A stretch of 64,000 nucleotides of DNA, from NCBI GenBank assembly GCA_030248225.1, contig JASANE010003794.1:46733-110732 (forward strand). Reading direction: 5' to 3'. This document shows, piece by piece, positions 40,964-53,530 of the stretch. This DNA is from Trileptium ribeirensis. Its lineage: Eukaryota; Nematoda; Enoplea; Enoplida; Thoracostomopsidae. The position numbers were made by a program, and so were the translations under genes. Every line of letters starts with the position of its first letter. Positions within the stretch are counted from its first letter, which is position 1. The notes under the pieces were generated by a model, which had not been told where the DNA came from, ran no database searches, and saw nothing but the letters and a program-made list of their open reading frames with translations.

Positions 40964-42290
40964 AACGTAGTGGAGATTGTGTATTGCAGGGCTGAAACCT
41001 TTTAAATTCCGTGTGTGTGATCGGCCATAACTCAAGAACGCCTTAACCGACTTTCATGATCTTGGGCTCATTCGAACCGGCATAGTCGATTTACCGTGTA
41101 CGTTCCCGAGCGTTTTTTGATTTGGGGTGCGGTTCCGGGGTCAGGGGTTAAAATGTGGGTTTTTGGCCCCTTTTTAGTACCCTTCCCGGAAGCAAGGTTA
41201 TTTTTATCTTAACTATCGAATTTTTTCTCTGGATGCTATTATATCATAGTAAAATGATAAATGCCCATGCCTCTTTTTTGTTTTTCGATTAAGGTTCCGG
41301 TTCTGAATTTATGGGGTTTGAGGTACGGGGGTATGACGCCCCAATGGTTCCTCTACCCAAAATTTAAAATTTGTTCTGACGTCTTGGGCAGCTGATAAGT
41401 TTTACCTGGTGGTTTTCGGGCATGGGAGCTCATTGCCGGTGCCGGTTTTGCTCACCGACCCATGGTTTCATGGGTACGGGGGTATGACGCCCCATGGTTG
41501 GGGGTCAGAGGTCAAAATAAGGGTTTTTTAGTACCCTTCACGGAACTAAGGTTATTTTTATCTTAACATGCGAATTTCATTTTCTAGTTGGTATTATTTT
41601 ATAGTAAAATGATAAATGCCGATGACACTTTTTATTTTTCATTTAAGGCTCCGGTTTTGAAGTTATGGGGTTTGAGGTATGACACTTTCATGGTTCCTCG
41701 TCCCAAAATTAGAAAATTTGTTCTGACCTCCTGGGCGGCTGAAAAGTTTCACTTGGGGGTTTTCGGGCATGGGAAACTCATTTCAGGCATTGGTTTTACT
41801 CTGCGACCCATGGTTACAAGGGTATGGCGCCCCCTTGGTTCGGGGTCAGAGGTCAAAATGAGGGTTTTTACACCGATTTAGTACATTTCACGGAAGCAAG
41901 GTTATTTTTGCCGTAATTTTCGAATGTTTTTCTCTGGTTGGTTTTATTTCATAGTAAAATGACAAATGCGATCGATGCCTCTTTGTTTTTCGATTATGGC
42001 TCCGGTTATGGAGTTATGGGGTTTGAGGTACCCTCGTGGTTCCTCGAACCAAAATTTGAAAATTTGTTCTGACGTCTTGGGCGGCTGAAAAGTTGCACCT
42101 GGGGGTTTTGGGGCATGGGAAAGTCATTGCCGGTATTAGTTTTGTTGTAACTTGTGCTGGTATTGTGTGATATTCACATTATGGCATATCGTCGAATGTT
42201 ATCGAGAGCTGATTTGCTGTGCATGCAAAAGGTGTAGCCGTAGGTGTACCTATGCTTCACTACGGTCTGGAATCTCGATAGAGTTACTAG
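40964..42290 (+). mobile_element. Helentron-like nonautonomous element with ~350-bp internal repeats
   Basis: Starts AACGTAGTGGAGATTGTGTA. It contains a 'CCATAACTCAAGAACGCCTTAACC' segment, then about 3.5 tandem units of roughly 350 bp (landmark AAAATGATAAATGCC at about 41252, 41605 and 41955), and ends CTCGATAGAGTTACTAG followed by T. Sister copies: 2860-3800, and 3' portions at 4822-5750 and 7063-7991. The subterminal CACTACG near the 3' end is the inverse of CGTAGTG at the 5' end. A CTAG/T end with subterminal inverted repeats and internal minisatellite resembles Helentron-associated HINE elements, but this is inference. Confidence 0.6.
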
Positions 42291-43331
42291 TTATAGGCAC
42301 ATAATGTGAGGACCACCAATTTATCCTTCAGTGATTAAAAAACAAACGCTCGAGGTCTTCAAATTCACCACTTTCGATAGAAATTTTAGTTTCAAACGTT
42401 TGGGTCCCTGACACTTTCCGTATTTGCATGTATACAGCAGCACAAGCACATTTGGTTGCATCATGTTCAGCGCATCTGAAAACCAATGGCCCACGTTTTA
42501 CCACTCTATATACACAACTAAAATTTTGAAACATATATACCTGATTACTACATTTCTTGGCGACCGAAATTTAGCAAGGTTAGCCACTTGCACAGCCTCG
42601 CAGGTTAATAACATATCCAGCACAACGACGCTAAGTTATTTCACGGATTCTAATTAACTTGTTTAAATAAGTCTATAAGTCCGTCGTTTACCCACAATAA
42701 AGCAAGAAACCAACTTGCAGAAATATTGAAAATGTCACTTTATTTGGATATTTTATGTGTTGGCTCATATGTAATCTTAGCTTGGAAACGGCTGCACCGA
42801 CCATAAAATGCCTAACCGCAAAGCTGTCCTCTGGCAAGAGTTATGACATACGATATTAGGAAACCCCAAATGGCCAAAACAGAGAAAAGACTCAAGTTCA
42901 CGTCGATTTCCTGAATTGGCCTCACCTGATTATCGAAGCAGCGCAAACGCTAAACTAGACACACAATTAGATTTGAATACACGTTTAATAAATTTGTGAA
43001 AACACAGCGATGACTTATTTTTAACAGGGAATTTTTGGCCAATAAAACGCTGTCTGAGGAAACTCCGCTAAGTAAATAGTAATTAACCAGTTGGAATCGT
43101 ATAAATTAGTTATAAAAACACGACTGTATCGAAGGTTTATGGTAATATAGAATAATATTATTGACCAGCGCTATAAATGTTCGGTCGCAACGCATCGATT
43201 TTTTCTAGATTTCAACATCGAACCATCATTGTAACGTCTTGTAAATAATTTTTTGATGTTGGGAAAATTTTAGTTAAATATTTTTTTGATGTTGGGAAAA
43301 GATAATTATTTTGTTTTACTCGGCGTAAATC
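42291..43331. other. Intergenic: nothing recognised
   Basis: No gene or repeat boundary supported. Confidence 0.4.
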
Positions 43332-43495
43332 AGGCTGAGGGGCGTAATCTTGTATCCTTAACAAAGAACATCTTGGTTCGGGGCGGCAGTAACATGACTT
43401 CGTGGCTTATGCTTCATATGCTTAGCTGAGGCTCAGGCTTAGACAGAGTATATCGACAACGACATAGTCTGCATATAGCTTACGCCCCTCAGCTT
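43332..43495. mobile_element. Small MITE with 16-bp TIRs
   Basis: AGGCTGAGGGGCGTAA at the left and TTACGCCCCTCAGCTT at the right (15 of 16 inverted matches). The 164-bp interior includes GCTTAGCTGAGGCTCAGGC, related to the elements at 18889 and 51263. Confidence 0.8.
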
Positions 43496-43973
43496 GACTT
43501 TGGCGCCAAATGTCAGCAAAATAATTCGTAGCAACTGTCTATACCTGTAATGAACGTATCCCGTGCTCACGATTAAGTATATTTACAGTAATTCAGTAAC
43601 CTGATTGTGTTTCTGGCTTAGCTACGTGCAACCGAGTTTTGAAGTTATGTACAAAATCTCTTTTACAAAATACTAATGTGTCAGACTATCATATCTTACA
43701 TATTGTCACCATTATCCATTACCTAAACTAAACGCCTACGTTGAATTTTTCAACTTGTATGGTATTCAAATTTTCTGTGTGATTTTGCTAACGGCTACAT
43801 AGCCATGGCAGCGATATCGGTAATGACCTATGTGCAACTACGTGTTGCGCTATGTTTGCTCTCACAGAACCTCTATAAATTTATATCAGTATCACAGCTA
43901 TTGAGATATTCTATCACCGATTACTATTATTTCCGAAAACAGTTCTATTTTGTCTAAATATTGTATATACGTT
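43496..43973. other. Intergenic: nothing recognised
   Basis: No feature supported. Confidence 0.4.
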
Positions 43974-45460
43974 ACACCTATTAGATCTATCTAGGCTACA
44001 CCTATTTTGGTCAAATAGGATTGTGATAAGTTCTGATGATGATACTCACTTCACGAGCTACAGTACTCGCCAGAAATGAGGGTCATCTTTCGAATGCACG
44101 AACATCGAACAAAATTTATCTATTCTTGAACAAACCTCGAACACGTTTCGAACAGCCCTCGAAGAAATGAAAAAAATGCTCACAAATTTGGAACACATCT
44201 CGAACAAAATTCAACCAGTTTTAGTTTATGGACAAAAAAGTGATAAATATATATAGTTGTGAACATTGAAAACGACTAAAATTGATGATTTAGTACTCAA
44301 AAGTTTACTGTTTTAAATTATTACGTAGCTAAGTGGATAAACTCAGTATTTCGTTTACACCTATTATCTAGGCTACACCTATTTTGGTCAAATAGGATTG
44401 TGTTCTGATGATGATACTCACTTCACAAGCTACAGTACTCGCCAGAAATGAGAGTCATCTTTCGAATGAACGAACATCGAACAAAATTTATCTATTCTCG
44501 AACAAACCTCGAACACGTTTCGAACAGCCCTCGAACAAATGAAAAAAACGCGCACAAATTTCGAACACATCTCGAACAAAATTCAACCAGTTTTAGTTTA
44601 TGGACAAAAAAGTGATAAATATATATAATTGTGAACATTGAAAAAGACTAAAATTGATGATTTAGTACTCAAAAGTTTACTGTTTTAAATTATTACGTAG
44701 CTAAGTGGCAGAGCCGCCGTTAGCACCCCCCTACCCCCTAGGGGGGGCCTCGCCCTTGCAGGGGCCTCGCGCCTTACAGGGGCCTCATCTCATGGCCTCT
44801 GGGTGAAAAGTTGAAAAAGTTGGGAGCCGCAGCACAACCTCAAGCACCTTTCGCAAAGTAAATGTACACGATATACAAAGGTAACCTCAGAGTTTAGAAG
44901 CCTAATCGTGAGTATGATTTTAACCGTTCCGTGGTTCAAAGTTAGTGTTTTTACTGGGCGCCTGTTTTACGGACATACACGAAAATTTATTTAGGTCAGC
45001 GTCTATGCAACTAATGTATAGCATTTGGTGTGAAATAAACTAGTAGAGGCCTTGAGGCCCCTGGTTATATTCCGGTGTTATCTACGTGATAAGTCTTGAC
45101 GGTTAAAAAATGAAATTATGGTATTCGAAAGTGGTGCTTCAAAGCGCAAATGTACAAACGAGCAGGCAATAAGGATGCTTTTAAAATATTGCAAAGACTG
45201 TTTATAAAATTATGACCATGCATACTATCTTAATTTAAGGAACAGCTCTCAAATTTAAGGGTACACGGTCTTTGCAAATTTTTAGAGTATAATGTCTTAA
45301 GGTAAGTGTATTGGAAAACGATTACATTAGTTAAGAAATGTGATAGGGGCCTCGCAGCCTGCTGGGGGGGGCTCGCAGCCTGCTGGGGGGGCCTCGCAGC
45401 CTGCTGGGGGGCCTCGGACATCCTAGCGGCGGCCCTGCTAAGTGGATAAACTCAGTATTG
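43974..45460. repeat. 383-bp tandem duplication, second copy split by a hAT MITE
   Basis: Copy 1 at 43974-44356; copy 2 starts at 44357 and resumes after the insertion at 45438. Both contain the GAAC-rich repeat (TCGAACAAAATT, CTCGAACA). Copies differ by small changes only. The intact copy 1 preserves the empty insertion site CTAAGTGG at 44329-44336. Confidence 0.92.
44709..45437. mobile_element. Nonautonomous hAT element, 729 bp, 8-bp target duplication
   Basis: TIRs CAGAGCCGCCGTTAG and CTAGCGGCGGCCCTG are inverted with two mismatches. CTAAGTGG is repeated directly on both sides (44701-44708 and 45438-45445). CAGRGSCG ends and an 8-bp duplication define the hAT superfamily. The interior near the right end has three tandem units of about 23 bp (CTCGCAGCCTGCTGGGGGG), and there is no transposase. 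Confidence 0.95.
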
Positions 45461-48400
45461 CGTTTGGCTGTTTTTACAAACCAAATAAGGTATTTGTTGT
45501 ATCGGGCGTTTATCGTGTACGACTCTGTGCGTTCACAGCCAATGTTTGTAGATTTCTAAACTTCTCGTATATCAAGTCAGAGTTTTAAAGTTTATACCGT
45601 GTTTGGTTGATCAATTGGTTTGGTTTATAGCCTGAAGTGTGTTTCACTGTGATAGTATTAACAGCTGTTTTCAATCAGTTTTATGTCAATGTAGCTTGTA
45701 AATCGTGTTAACCCATTAATGGCGGAATTTGTGTGTCGTACAACGTTTCACCAACATGCCGGCGCCACGGATCAAAGCCCGGTTGTACGAGTGAATGCGG
45801 CATATGCAAACGGTACTAACGCTATCTAGGAGCTGTTGCTCGGTTCCCTAAGGAACCTTGCAAAGCGAACAATTATCAACACACGTGCAAACAGTTCATT
45901 ATACGACAATCTCGGCTAATATAATGCTGAATAATGTGCGCTGGGGTTTATTTGATGTCAATCGCTATGATGGGTTAAAATGACTTATAAAGCGATTATA
46001 TATATAATTCATATATTCACAGGTCCATATGAAATGTGCAAATAACTCTTCTTGTTTAGTGTCTAAAAAGATTGCATAAAAAACATATATCATACTGTCT
46101 ATATACGAAAATATACAATTATGAATATGTATGTTAGTTAAACTTACATAAATCACGCCATCGTAACATACCTTAAATCTAATTTGGTCGACGTCTACAT
46201 TATATATATTTTACCCCCATGTCGATTGGATTTTAGAAATTAAACGGCTTGGCCAGGTGCTTCTGTGGTAACCGGCGCAAGCTTACCTCTTTCTGCTGAA
46301 TGCGGATCTATGCATCACGCACAGCGTTGGGCCGAGCACTCTTATAAAACAGGAATGCTCACTATTAATTTATTTCCAAAGAATGAATCTTCCAGCAAAA
46401 TTTTTGTCATAGATAAACGCAGTGTTCACAAATTACGGCGGGCGCAGTTTTTGTGAAATCCATTTAAATTTTTACACCTTAGTGAATGTATATAGTGTCG
46501 AAGTTTGATAAAAATGTTTTCACTTCTTAAAAGTCGTACCTAATGTTTCATCAGCTGGTACTGCTAGGGCATCTGTTGGTTGAATGCTGCCTGCTTAGGT
46601 ACTGCTAATGGTATTTTTGTATTTTAGTTTGTTGTCTATTTTGGTAACGAATATGTATTTAAAGTCAAATGTTTTCAAATGTTATTAACATTCTAATGTA
46701 GCTGTATTCTGATTGATAGTTTTTGGTGAATTTTTTTTCAAAATTGGATGCGGGCGGAGCCCAACTACTGAGCCAGGGAAAATAGTTCTAAAAGAATAAC
46801 AATGTATATAAATTCAATTTTTTAAATTGTAAATTATTCCATCTATGTTGCTATATATATTATATGCACACAGGCAAATATGTTGTTATTGCCTGTTTTA
46901 AGTTATGTCAAAGAATAAGGGCTACCATCATTTTCTGTTTTTTCATAGCTTCAGTTTAAAATTGCTTTGAATTACATATGACGATTGCAGTTAAATAAAA
47001 CAGAAAGACGCAACAACAGGTCAATATTTGGAACACGGTAAAATGTTTAGATTTTTCGGGACGGGCCGGGCTTTAAAATTTAGTCCCGTTCTTACCTCTA
47101 ACAGCTGCACATATTGTATTCCAATGATAACGTTTGGTGGTCGGTTGCAATCCTCAAGTGCTTTTGTGGCCATCCATTTTAATTTAAACTGACTTGTATA
47201 AAAACATTAACTTTTATCAACAGTAACGTCAGAGATGTTTTCTATTCTCTGGAATAGACACCGTGAACCCAGCTAGGTGCATATTGCATTGAAAAACTGA
47301 TCTAAGGTTATATACATTGTTCACTATTTTACTACGGGTTTGCGGTAAATAAAAACAGAATATTGATTAATCAATTGCTCGAAATACATGACCAATCACG
47401 TGCATTGTATCGTTATATACAGTACAGCAGCCATAACTTGGATATTATATTTTTTGAAATTCGAAGGTGTTTAATTATATATAGAACAAACCAAACTAGT
47501 GTTATTTGGAAATTCGATTAAATTTTTGTGAAATAATATATATAAGTTAAAAATATAGATCGCTCCACACAATATTTTCAACCTGACCTTGTTGTCATCA
47601 ATCACTGTAGCTATTTTTCGATAAGTATATACCACAAAATATTATTCCTAAACGTTTAGTTGTATATATTTTATAAAGTGGGTTCTCGATCTTAAAGTTG
47701 AGGAGTAAAAAATCTTATCACAAAAGTAAATATATATATATTAGTATTATATAGTAGTAAATATATAAGCATAAAATAAATATATATAATACAGTGGTTG
47801 TGTTTTATATTTTGGTTACTTGTCATGTACTAACTAGTAAATTACCGTCTTGCTTTAATTTTGGGCGACCGTGCTAGAAGGTAGAGGTTTACGTAAAATT
47901 TGTTTTAATTCGCATCGCTAATGCGAATACTTTACTCGATACAAAGGTGCACAGTACCACGGCTTATAGTTGGTTGCATCGTGTTGGATCTTATAGCAAG
48001 CGCTGAATTTGCGGAAATTCGAGGGTATCAGCACAACAGGTCGAAACCAGGTGTGCTTTACATCAGTTATCACGGCGACTCTGTACTCTGCATAGAATGT
48101 GAATTCACAAAGCTAAATGTTTGGCTCATGTCATCTAGAACCGAACTTTACAACATAGCAGGGGATGTTGCTACCAACTTAGGCGTGTTTTAGCATATAT
48201 AAAAGGACGTTAATCTAGGTATGTACCGGGAACCCGCCACTTCTGGTCCTGCACATTAATACTGTGGGCAAATGTTTACTAATTTTAGCAAATTTGCATA
48301 TGGAATCATTTTGCAGAAATATGTCAGACTTAGGATATCACAGAATATATGTGTAAGGTTAATTGAATGTCGAACAAAAATACCAATTGCTTAAATGAAT

Positions 48401-48839
48401 ATGTGGCTAATTAATACCTCAAAACGGAATATGCTCAATATTATACATGTTTGTATGATTTACTTAACATATTGATTGTATATTATATATAAATTAAATA
48501 CAGGGCGTAGAGCAAGTGATTATAAACCTAGATCGACTGTCCCGTAAACATACACTAACAAGGTTCAAGTGGAACCGAAAGCGTCCAGTGGTATGTTGAG
48601 TGGTAATCTCAGGCGTTTGCGGCTAATAAAGTGAATTGGAAAGGATTGAACCAAATCTGGCGGCTGACAGAGCAAGTGAAAGTGCACCGTTTGCAAAATC
48701 ATGTAAAAAATATACTTTAACAAAATCCTTCCAACAGTGTTTTCTGGAACTTTCACCATACTGTCGAGCTCATCAGCATACAAGGTTTGTGGTACAGCTG
48801 TGATGACAGTATTTGATAAGCTATAAGGCCCAAATGATT
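45446..48839. other. Intergenic: nothing recognised
   Basis: AT-rich, with TA-rich runs near 46860, 47720-47790 and 48480. Open frames at 46265 and 47921-48193 show no known domain, bias or splice context. Confidence 0.4.
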
Positions 48840-48854
48840 GAAAACTCAAAAACT

Positions 48855-49310
48855 TAATGAACGAACAAAATCAGATTGATATTAAACGCAAATGCGATTT
48901 GATTCGTTGGCCAGCAGGTATTGTGGCTTGGAATAAAACAGCTATTAAAGTTTTATGGATCGAAAGTAAGTCCAAATGTGAGCGGAGTTCTATTCTTCGT
49001 TTATTCGAAAAGTTTTTAATCCATTAGTGGAAACAGCCACAGGTGTAACTGTGCGAAATGTGGGGATATCATGCTTGGGCGATAAAGCCTTTGAAATCAA
49101 GGTTTGGAAGGGTTCGAATATTGCCGGACATATATATGTTGACTTCATTAAGACAAACACTCATGCAACATCCTAAAATATAAACGAGAAGCTCAATGTG
49201 CCACGAATTCTTCAAATGCGAAGGCTAGTAAGCCTAGACGTTTGGGTTTCGTTGAATCATTGAAACGAATAAATTCTGGGCCGGTAGTTGCAATGAAGGA
49301 TGAAAAATAG
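48855..49310 (+). pseudogene. Possible broken coding remnant
   Basis: Open pieces read like protein: 'RKCDLIRWPAGIVAWNKTA', 'VFNPLVETATGVTVRNVG', 'VWKGSNIAGHIYVDFIKTN' then a stop, and in another frame 'RINSGPVVAMKDEK'. The order 'V(W)...G..Y.DF....' followed by 'PVVA' faintly recalls the region before the active site of M3 metallopeptidases, but no catalytic motif is present. It may simply be chance. Confidence 0.2.
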
Positions 49311-50164
49311 AAAGTGGATGACCTAACTTTTAAATCTATACGCATAAACGGTATCTCTAGCTACTTTAAAAGCTAGAAGAATCAGAACTTGTCGTAAGTT
49401 AATATTGTGTCCGAGACGGTCAGCTACCTAGATATTATATGCTTGCAAAGGACTCATTTTAAATATTTGATCGAATCCATAGACTTTGACAACATTTCTA
49501 AATTTCTTTTTCGTAATTAAACATAATGTTTGCTTGCTTGACACACAAGTATTCTGCAGTGACCATATTCGTCAATAGAATGCCGCGAGGACACAAACAG
49601 CAAGACTACTCGTGCCAGGCAGAGCTTTATTGCCATTCGTTTATGAAATTGCTCGTTTTCTGTTCTTGGAATTTATGCAGATACTTTTGTGAATCGAATA
49701 TCTAGTTTTTTCGTAAAATTAATATGATACTCTTCAGTATAGTTATTTTTACGATCATAACTACTTAACGGTTTTATGTGATTTTGATGTCGTCATATAC
49801 TGCGAACTAGGTACTACAAATCTACAGAGAACTGCTGATGGTAGTGTCGAACATTTCAGAAAGAATCATGCTTCTTCTTTAATGTTTGTGTTAACAATCC
49901 TCATTTAAGAAACTATAGCTTTTTCTGCTGCTTTCGCTATTCAATCTTTAATGGATATATCTTAGTATGTGTATATTACTCCGATTGTTTAGCTTTACTG
50001 TAAAATTCCAAAACCGTTCTGTAAACCAAACGGAATATTTTTGCCAAGCTGTTAGTCTATACAATATATTTGCGTGAGAGTTCAAGGCTCTATTTTAAGC
50101 TTAATACACTATTTTTCAACGATATCTATGCTATAGCGTGTGTCCGTAATTATTCGACAAATAT
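49311..50164. other. Intergenic: nothing recognised
   Basis: No feature supported. Confidence 0.4.
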
Positions 50165-50480
50165 GGTCTTTTTTCTTTTCCTTTGTCCCCCAGCCCGAAT
50201 TTTTCAATTTTGAAGATACAGAGCTGATTTTGGTATCAGTCGATTCAGCTCGATGAGGCGGTGCAGAAAATACTCATTTTACCCACATCCCTGAAGTTGT
50301 TTCTATTTTTTGACGTCCCAATTGTCCCTCCTTGAGAACCCATAACTTTTTTACTTCGGAATACGGTCATATTGGGCATCATTCGACTCGGCTTGATAAG
50401 AGAAATCAACTGGTGTGTATTTCATTGAAATCTACGCCAGCGTTAGAAAGTTATGAGGGCCCAAGTAACCCTGAGGGACG
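50165..50480 (+). repeat. Dispersed ~300-bp repeat, copy A
   Basis: From CTTTGTCCCCCAGCCCGAAT to GGGCCCAAGTAACCCTGAGG. The same order of blocks occurs at 50969-51261 and inverted at 51422-51712. Confidence 0.8.
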
Positions 50481-50641
50481 GTACGTTATGTCTGGTTATT
50501 CAACAAACAGTGAGATTGGCGTCTCGGGTAGGTGGAAAGAACTTTGTCCTTTATACAGCATACGAATAACTTTTCGAAATATTCGTATGGCATACACACA
50601 AACCAGTGCTAGAGCTAATTTCTCATAAAAATAGAGGTTTC

Positions 50642-50668
50642 CTACACACTATATATATATATATATTT
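50642..50668. repeat. (TA)n microsatellite
   Basis: Short pure TA run. Confidence 0.6.
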
Positions 50669-50968
50669 TGCGAAAATGCAAGGCAATTATTAAAAAAATA
50701 AGGTTCTGTGCTGTCATCGATGGAGGGACATACTTGGTTTTCCGCAGTAACGATTTTGATCAATGCGGGTGTTGTACTGGTAAAAATCACCATATGTCAG
50801 GGTTGGTTTTTTTCCGGAAAAAAAGTCAAATTTTACTGTTACTTTTTTACTTGTTATCTTGTTATGAAAATAGCAGGAAACACAGTTTTGTGCGAAACTG
50901 AATCCTGTTGTTGATTGTCAATGCCCTAATTACTGAAAAAGGTCTACACCTGCAATGTTGTCACATGG

Positions 50969-51712
50969 AATTAGAGGGTCTTTTCTTTTACCACCCCCAT
51001 CCCGAATTTGGTCAATTTTATAGATAGAGAACTGATTTTGGTATCAATCGATTCAGCTCGATGAAACGGTTCAGAAAATAGTCATTTTACCCACATCCCT
51101 GAAATATTTTTTTCGATTTTTTGAGCCCTTGGGAACCCAAATTTTTTTTTTGGAATACGGTCATCTTGGTTTGATGAGAGAAATCTACTGTTGTGTATTT
51201 TATTGAAATCAACGCCACCGTTAGAAAGCTATGAGGGCCCAAGTAACCCTGAAGGGCGGAAATAAATTGCAGGCGATGCCTTTCTCGATATACTAAGTCT
51301 TAGTTTTAGCCTAAGCTAAGGTTCTTATATGAGACATACATTAAGTCTAAAAGCCTATGTGTGGGGGTTGCCGCCCCCCGAACCCCCAGGTCTAAACTGT
51401 TCTTTTTTCTAACGTTATAACGTAGCCTCTCAGGGTTACTTGGGCCCCTTGTAACTTTATAACGGTGGCGTAGATTTCAATAAAAAACACACCACTAGAT
51501 TTATCTCATCCAACCAAGACGAACGGCACCCTACGTGACCATATTCCGAAGAAAATTTTTGGATTGTTAAGGGGGTCTTAAAAAGTCGAAAGAATTTGTG
51601 AGTGAAATGAGCATTTTCTGAACCCCCTCATCGAGCTGAATTCATTTATACCAAAATCAGCTCTGTATCTTCAAAATTGACCAAATTCTGGCTGGGGGCT
51701 AAAAGAAAAGAC
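50969..51712. repeat. Inverted repeat pair of the ~300-bp family around an inserted element
   Basis: Arms 50969-51261 (+) and 51422-51712 (-) both carry GGGCCC(A)AGTAACCCTGA..., ATTGAAATC(A/T)ACGCCACCGTT and GAGCTGATTTTGGTAT. The ~160-bp centre (51263-51424) is the 'TAGCCTAAGCTAAGG' element also at 18889. The structure could extrude as a large hairpin or be the full-length palindromic transposon. Confidence 0.8.
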
Positions 51713-53084
51713 CCGAATTTGCAACCACTACAACACAGTGCAGCGGCACTTAAATCTTTCCAATGGGCACGGTTATGTGAAAACCACACCGTGGCTTTAA
51801 GGATAGGAGTGCGTATAATTATTTCGTTCGAATTAATACTGAAAATACTTCATATTTTTAGTATTGTGTAAACTTACTAACTGGTGTCCAACTGCCCACC
51901 GTCCAAGTATTTAATGCTGGAAGCGCATTAATACAATTATAGAGTATGTAATTTATGTCTACGATCCAGCTGTCGATTTATTCAGTATATTACCCGTCGT
52001 GGTAAAAATGCCATACATAGTCGCTGGTATCTATCACAGGTAAACATAGCGGTGCGGGGAGCGGGATGCTGGTAGATAATCACTAAGTCGTATAACCCCT
52101 AGGTTTTTGGTTTTTCTTGGAGGGGGCTGACTTTGTCGGTAACCAATCCCCTTCCATATCCACCTGAGGGCATGTGTACTTGGCCTGTGTCTGCATAGTT
52201 TACTGCTTTCATATGCTCGATACAAATCCCATGGCTCTATTCAGTACAACGCCTATTTAATTTAAATATGCCATCAGGCAAAAGTTTCTGATACGGTGAA
52301 GGATGCAACCTATGCTTACGCTAAGATTATATATCTAGTCGATGCTTGGAAGAGTGTTATACAAATTTCTACCATATAAACGATAAGCATGAAAAAGGCT
52401 GCTTAAATGAGTGTAAATAATGCCCACGGCCGGCCGTAATATTTTGTTGCATAACGGTTCTTCAACTATTTTCGGTTCCACAATCCTGAGTTTTTTCCGG
52501 GGGGGTAGGAAAAAACTTTTTTCCGTTGCCCAATCCTGCCATATGTATGTATGTGTCAAAAGCTGAACGAATTAATGGGCTAATTCCAGGCTTTCGTATA
52601 AATATTTGCTTGAACGGGCCAAAGGTTATAGTAGTTTGACATCGTCGCCCAGTGATAAAATATATACAGCGGTATGTATGTCCAGAATTGATCAATTTCG
52701 GTCTTGCGCGCTAAAGCAAGACACTAGGGCAGGAATGTTTCAGGCAAATTAACGTCAACGAAGCAATAAATACTACACACAAGGTTACAATGGACTTGCT
52801 TCAATCGACTGATGTTTACCTGCGTTTACTTTTACATCCCATGCCGCACCTTCTTATGCCCTGTCATATTTCGCTCCATGCTACAAACTATGCAAATAAT
52901 TTATTATAACTTCGACTATACATACATACATATACAAGTTTATAAGGACACAACAAACTAGCGTTCGGTATAAATACACTAATAGATCGATGGTGTAAAT
53001 TTTGATTAAAAGACAGGGCGTTGAGCCTATTAATACCAATAGTATATGCGTTGTTTGTACAAGGGTATCACAATCGGTCACACT
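51713..53084. other. Intergenic: nothing recognised
   Basis: Open frames at 52335-52695 lack domains. Confidence 0.4.
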
Positions 53085-53445
53085 CATGTACTTTATCTTA
53101 TCCCATATGGTCGTTCTTCGTTTTATCCCCAAGGATTCCGTGGGTACATCCCATCCCAGGTCTTTGGGGGAATCGGCTACCGACCCAAGAAGGTTCCTTG
53201 GAGTGAGAATAGCAGCAACCAGGTCACAAATATCCATATTCGAGCAGGAGTACCATTCATCTGTGGCTTGGACTCCTGCTCCTATCTGATTCGCTATTAT
53301 CAAAAATATTGCTAACACCACGGAACGTTGTCGTAGGGAGTAGTCTGTACTACTCCCCAAGAAACCTTACGGGTACCCCTTGGAATCCTTGGGGGGTGCC
53401 AACCAAAAAATGACCATAGCATGGGATAAGTCGAAGTAGATGAGT
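53085..53445. mobile_element. Foldback element with ~60-bp imperfect TIRs
   Basis: The left arm (ACTCATGTACTTTATCTTATCCCA ... CCCCAAGGATTCC) is mirrored by the right arm (GGAATCCTTGGGG ... TGGGATAAGTCGAAGTAGATGAGT). Inside is a further hairpin with GAGCAGGAGT and ACTCCTGCTC. The overlapping 159-codon minus frame (52881-53360) is probably just open sequence through this element. Confidence 0.75.
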
Positions 53446-53530
53446 ATCATTAAACTATTTTACAAATTTTTTAATCATGCAATATTGACAAGGTGAAACT
53501 CGAAACGTTTTAAATTAGACACATATAAAA

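Noticed and set aside
52881..53360. 159-codon minus-strand open frame with a hydrophobic N-terminus
   Set aside because: It overlaps a foldback element, shows no known domain, and its composition follows the inverted arms.
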